DNA of 64,000 nucleotides from Thermomonospora catenispora (GTDB lineage: Bacteria > Actinomycetota > Actinomycetes > Streptosporangiales > Streptosporangiaceae), in NCBI RefSeq assembly GCF_006363815.1, contig NZ_RRYT01000023.1:3535-67534 (forward strand), in the 5' to 3' direction. A program made the position numbers and the translations under genes. The notes under the pieces are model-generated. The model was given only the letters and a program-made list of their open reading frames with translations. It was not told the origin of the DNA and searched no databases. Positions 61,862 through 64,000 of the stretch are shown one piece after another; within the stretch, counting starts at the first letter, position 1; each line of letters opens with the position of its first letter.

Positions 61862-62107
61862 ATGGACGAGCAGGACATCCTCGCGCGCATCGGCGAGCTC
61901 GTCGAGGAGGAGCATCGGCTGCGCGGGATGCACGAGAGCGGGCGACTGACCCGGCAGGAGGAACGGCAGCGGCTGCGCCGGCTCGAGACGGCGCTGGACC
62001 AGTGCTGGGACCTGCTCCGGCAGCGGCGCGCCAAGGCGCAGGCGGGGGAGGATCCCGACCAGGCGCGCGTCCGTCCGACCGACGAGGTCGAGGGCTATCT
62101 GCAGTAG
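61862..62107 (+). CDS. DUF2630 family protein
   Basis: An 81-residue helical protein matching the small actinobacterial DUF2630 family: DEQDILARIGELVEEEHRL, RLRRLETALDQCWDLLRQRR and the C-terminal RPTDEVEGYLQ. The pattern of leucines and charges predicts a helical hairpin. The ATG has GGGAG upstream. It follows the H1-like gene by 39 nt, probably in one operon. Function unknown. Confidence 0.88.
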   Translation: MDEQDILARIGELVEEEHRLRGMHESGRLTRQEERQRLRRLETALDQCWDLLRQRRAKAQAGEDPDQARVRPTDEVEGYLQ

Positions 62108-62131
62108 GCCCGCCGCGGACCCGGCGGCGGA

Positions 62132-63250
62132 TCAGCCGCCCGCGTCCGGTGGGGCGGGCGGCTGCGAGGGGGAGGACCCGGCGTCCCGATCGCCCCGGTC
62201 GCCGGTCAGCCGGAGGCCGAACCGCGAGGTGCGGGTGGCGGCCACCTGGTCGCGGACCCGCTCCACGATCCGCCCGGCCGCCAGGTCGCGGGCCAGCAGG
62301 CAGGCCGAGGTGACGGCGCGGGCGTTGGAGGCCCCGTGCGCGATCACCACCGTGCCGTTCAGGCCCAGCAGCACGCCGCCGCCGTAGGTCTCCGAGTCCA
62401 GCCGCCTCCTCAGCTCGCGCAGCCGGCGCCGCTGCAGCAGGGCGCCCGCCTTGGCGAGGAGGCTGGAGCGGATCGTCTCCGACAGCTCCGCCATCGTGGT
62501 CCGGACGGCGCCCTCCAGCGTCTTCAGCGCCACGTTGCCGGTGAAGCCGTCGGTCACCACCACGTCGACCTTGCCGGCGAGCAGGTCGGTGCCCTCGATG
62601 TTCCCGGCGAACTCGATCCCCTGCTGGCCGGAGGCCAGCAGCTCGTGCGCCCGCCGCACCACCTTGTTGCCCTTGCCGGGCTCGGCGCCGATGGTCAGCA
62701 GCCCCACCCGCGGGCGCTCCACGCCCAGCGCCACCTGGGCGTAGGCGGTGCCCAGCGCGGCGAACTGGACCAGCGACTCGGCCTTGACGTCGGCGGTGGC
62801 GCCGGAGTCCAGCAGCACCGTGGGCCGGGGCCGGGTGGGCAGGGTGACCGCGATGGCGGGGCGGATGACCCCCGGCTGGGCCTTCAGCCGCAGCCTGGAG
62901 GTCGCCACCACGCCGGCGGTGGTGCCGGCCGACACCAGCGCCGAGGCGCGGCCGGTCTTGATCAGATGGCAGGCGACGGCCACCGTGGAGCGCGGCTTGC
63001 GCCAGCTCGCCAGCGCTCCTTCGTCCATCGCCAGTGCCTCCTCGGCATGCACGACGGGGATCTCCCCGGTCATGCCGTGCGCGTCCAGCTCGGCCCTGAT
63101 CAGCGGAGCCGGGCCGACCAGCAGCAGCCGGACGCCGTGCTCGCGGAACGCGGCCACCGCACCGGCGACGATCTCCTCGGGCGCGTGATCGCCGCCCATG
63201 GTGTCGATCACCACGGGCCGCGGCTGCACGCCCGTGTCATGGCCGGTCAT
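62132..63250 (-). CDS. plsX: Phosphate acyltransferase PlsX
   Basis: A 372-residue enzyme making acyl-phosphate from acyl-ACP for phospholipid synthesis (the partner being PlsY). Family segments: VVIDTMGGDHAPEEIVAG, ALVSAGTTAGVVATSRLRL, then GNIEGTDLLAGKVDVVVTDGFTGN and GVLLGLNGTVVIAHG. The C-terminal tail is Pro/Ser-rich. The ATG at 63250 was preferred over the GTG just before it because GGAG lies 7 nt upstream. The usual neighbours (fabH, rpmF, rnc) are absent. Confidence 0.94.
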   Translation of the reverse strand: MTGHDTGVQPRPVVIDTMGGDHAPEEIVAGAVAAFREHGVRLLLVGPAPLIRAELDAHGMTGEIPVVHAEEALAMDEGALASWRKPRSTVAVACHLIKTGRASALVSAGTTAGVVATSRLRLKAQPGVIRPAIAVTLPTRPRPTVLLDSGATADVKAESLVQFAALGTAYAQVALGVERPRVGLLTIGAEPGKGNKVVRRAHELLASGQQGIEFAGNIEGTDLLAGKVDVVVTDGFTGNVALKTLEGAVRTTMAELSETIRSSLLAKAGALLQRRRLRELRRRLDSETYGGGVLLGLNGTVVIAHGASNARAVTSACLLARDLAAGRIVERVRDQVAATRTSRFGLRLTGDRGDRDAGSSPSQPPAPPDAGG

Positions 63251-63369
63251 CACGGGCTCCAGGATCGTTCACCGCAGAGGCGCGGTCGGGGGGTGGAAGT
63301 GATTCGCCGAAGTCGGCTCAACGCATCGTAGGTCACCGCGCGCGGTGGCCGTCGCCCCGCGTGCGCCGG

Positions 63370-63759
63370 TCAGTCCTCCGACCGGCAGTCGGCGGCCAGG
63401 CAGGGTGCGTTCTGCACCACCGGGCGGCCGTCGACCAGGATCGTGAAGTACTCGGTCACGGTGTCCTTCTCGGCGGCCCCGTACACCTCCACCGGCAGGC
63501 CTGCGGCCGTCTGGCCGGTGCACTGCACCCGCATCTTGCGGGCGGTCCAGCCCGCCATGTCCGTGCAGGTCAGCGGGCTTTTCAGGGGATGGCCCCGGGC
63601 CTTGAGCTCGGCGGCGGCCAGCTCCGGCAGGGCGCGGCGCAGCTGAGCCTGGGTGGGGTGGCGCAGTTCCTTCTCGTCGGTCATCGCCGAGTACGCCAGC
63701 ACGCCGACGCCCACGGTGGCGATGATGGCGGCGGCGATCGCTCCTATGAGCAGTCTCAC
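63370..63759 (-). CDS. Small membrane-anchored extracytoplasmic protein
   Basis: A 129-residue protein with an uncleaved-looking N-terminal helix (LLIGAIAAAIIATVGVGVLA, 3-22) and an outside domain with four cysteines (SPLTCTDMAGWTARKMRVQC, then APCLAADC), suggesting two disulphides. The GWTARKMRVQCTGQT segment resembles small secreted actinobacterial domains, but I do not recognise a named family. The GTG start has a weak ribosome site. It is co-directional with plsX across 119 bp. Confidence 0.7.
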   Translation of the reverse strand: MRLLIGAIAAAIIATVGVGVLAYSAMTDEKELRHPTQAQLRRALPELAAAELKARGHPLKSPLTCTDMAGWTARKMRVQCTGQTAAGLPVEVYGAAEKDTVTEYFTILVDGRPVVQNAPCLAADCRSED

Positions 63760-64000
63760 ACTGCGTAAGGTCGCCCACCGGGCGGCGGCTCACCCGCTCC
63801 GGCGGCCAGGCTTGCCGGAGAATTGGCCGTTCCATTCCGCGGGGATCACGGCGCCCGCCCCGCCCTCGGCCGCCCCGCCGGCGAGGATCCGGGGCGCTCC
63901 GGCGGTGACCGGGGTCGTCGTGCCCGCCGGTACGGTGCGCGTCGCCCCCTAACGCCCCGTCTCTCCCGTGGAGGGCGGTGCGCGGCGGAAAGCGTCTGGA
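63760..64000. other. Window end, no gene seen
   Basis: 241 bp of G+C-rich sequence. No frame with domain similarity or a supported start. A gene may begin beyond the window edge. Confidence 0.4.

Overview
The window is about 73% G+C by eye. It uses GTG starts freely and carries genes typical of actinobacteria: an XPB-type helicase, a FadE10-like acyl-CoA dehydrogenase, DtxR/IdeR, DUF3027, DUF2530, DUF2630, a DUF574-type methyltransferase and a second-type citrate synthase beside pdxH. Several genes appear leaderless (a TAnnnT -10 box ending 6-7 nt before the start codon). I infer a filamentous actinomycete, perhaps Thermomonosporaceae/Streptosporangiales; the genus is not proven by anything here. 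The window is chromosomal. I saw no insertion sequence, prophage or CRISPR array.

Layout. 1-2200: 3' part of 23S rRNA, 5S rRNA and a terminator (end of an rrn operon). 2421-11180 (all minus strand): XPB helicase, an acyl-CoA synthetase, a Ro60/TROVE protein with three tandem Y-like RNAs upstream, and a helicase-associated XPB/Ssl2-N-like protein. 11226-16123: TetR, a GNAT-like protein, HAD phosphatase, cold-shock protein, MFS, DUF3027. 16125-24096: a sacsin-N/Hsp90-like ATPase, DUF2530, a MarR-MFS pair and two TerD-family genes. 24172-31397: ThpR, several envelope proteins of unknown function, a class II glutamine amidotransferase and SerC. 31546-41928: a large membrane receptor-like fusion, citrate synthase, PdxH, MFS, a UdgX-type uracil-DNA glycosylase, IdeR/DtxR and a PAS-GAF-SpoIIE-HATPase protein. 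41935-52168: methyltransferases, an MFS-wHTH fusion, thiolase, Hsp20 with a MerR/HspR-like regulator, FadE10-like dehydrogenase and IclR. 52535-57090: a large LuxR-type ATPase regulator followed by 1.7 kb without a convincing gene. 57091-63759: DUF574 methyltransferase, a deoC-ALDH-pseudoALDH operon, a histone-H1-like protein, DUF2630, PlsX and a small anchored protein.

The standout is the Ro/Y RNA locus at 6536-8550. A TROVE-vWA protein gene is preceded on the same strand by three Y-like RNAs in about 400 bp. Two of them contain a circularly permuted tRNA mimic (T-arm, capped acceptor hairpin, D-arm), with the Ro-binding Y stem where an anticodon arm would be. The third, in the leader of the protein gene, keeps the Y ends but has a different, shorter head. 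Bacterial Ro proteins are known to tether Y RNA to exoribonucleases such as PNPase and to act in RNA quality control; the triple arrangement and the leader-embedded copy are the novel-looking parts.

Other functional groupings: deoC plus aldehyde dehydrogenases for deoxyribose-5-phosphate catabolism; serC and pdxH (PLP-linked metabolism) flanking citrate synthase; UdgX and XPB for DNA repair; FadE10-like dehydrogenase, thiolase and acyl-CoA ligase for acyl-CoA metabolism.
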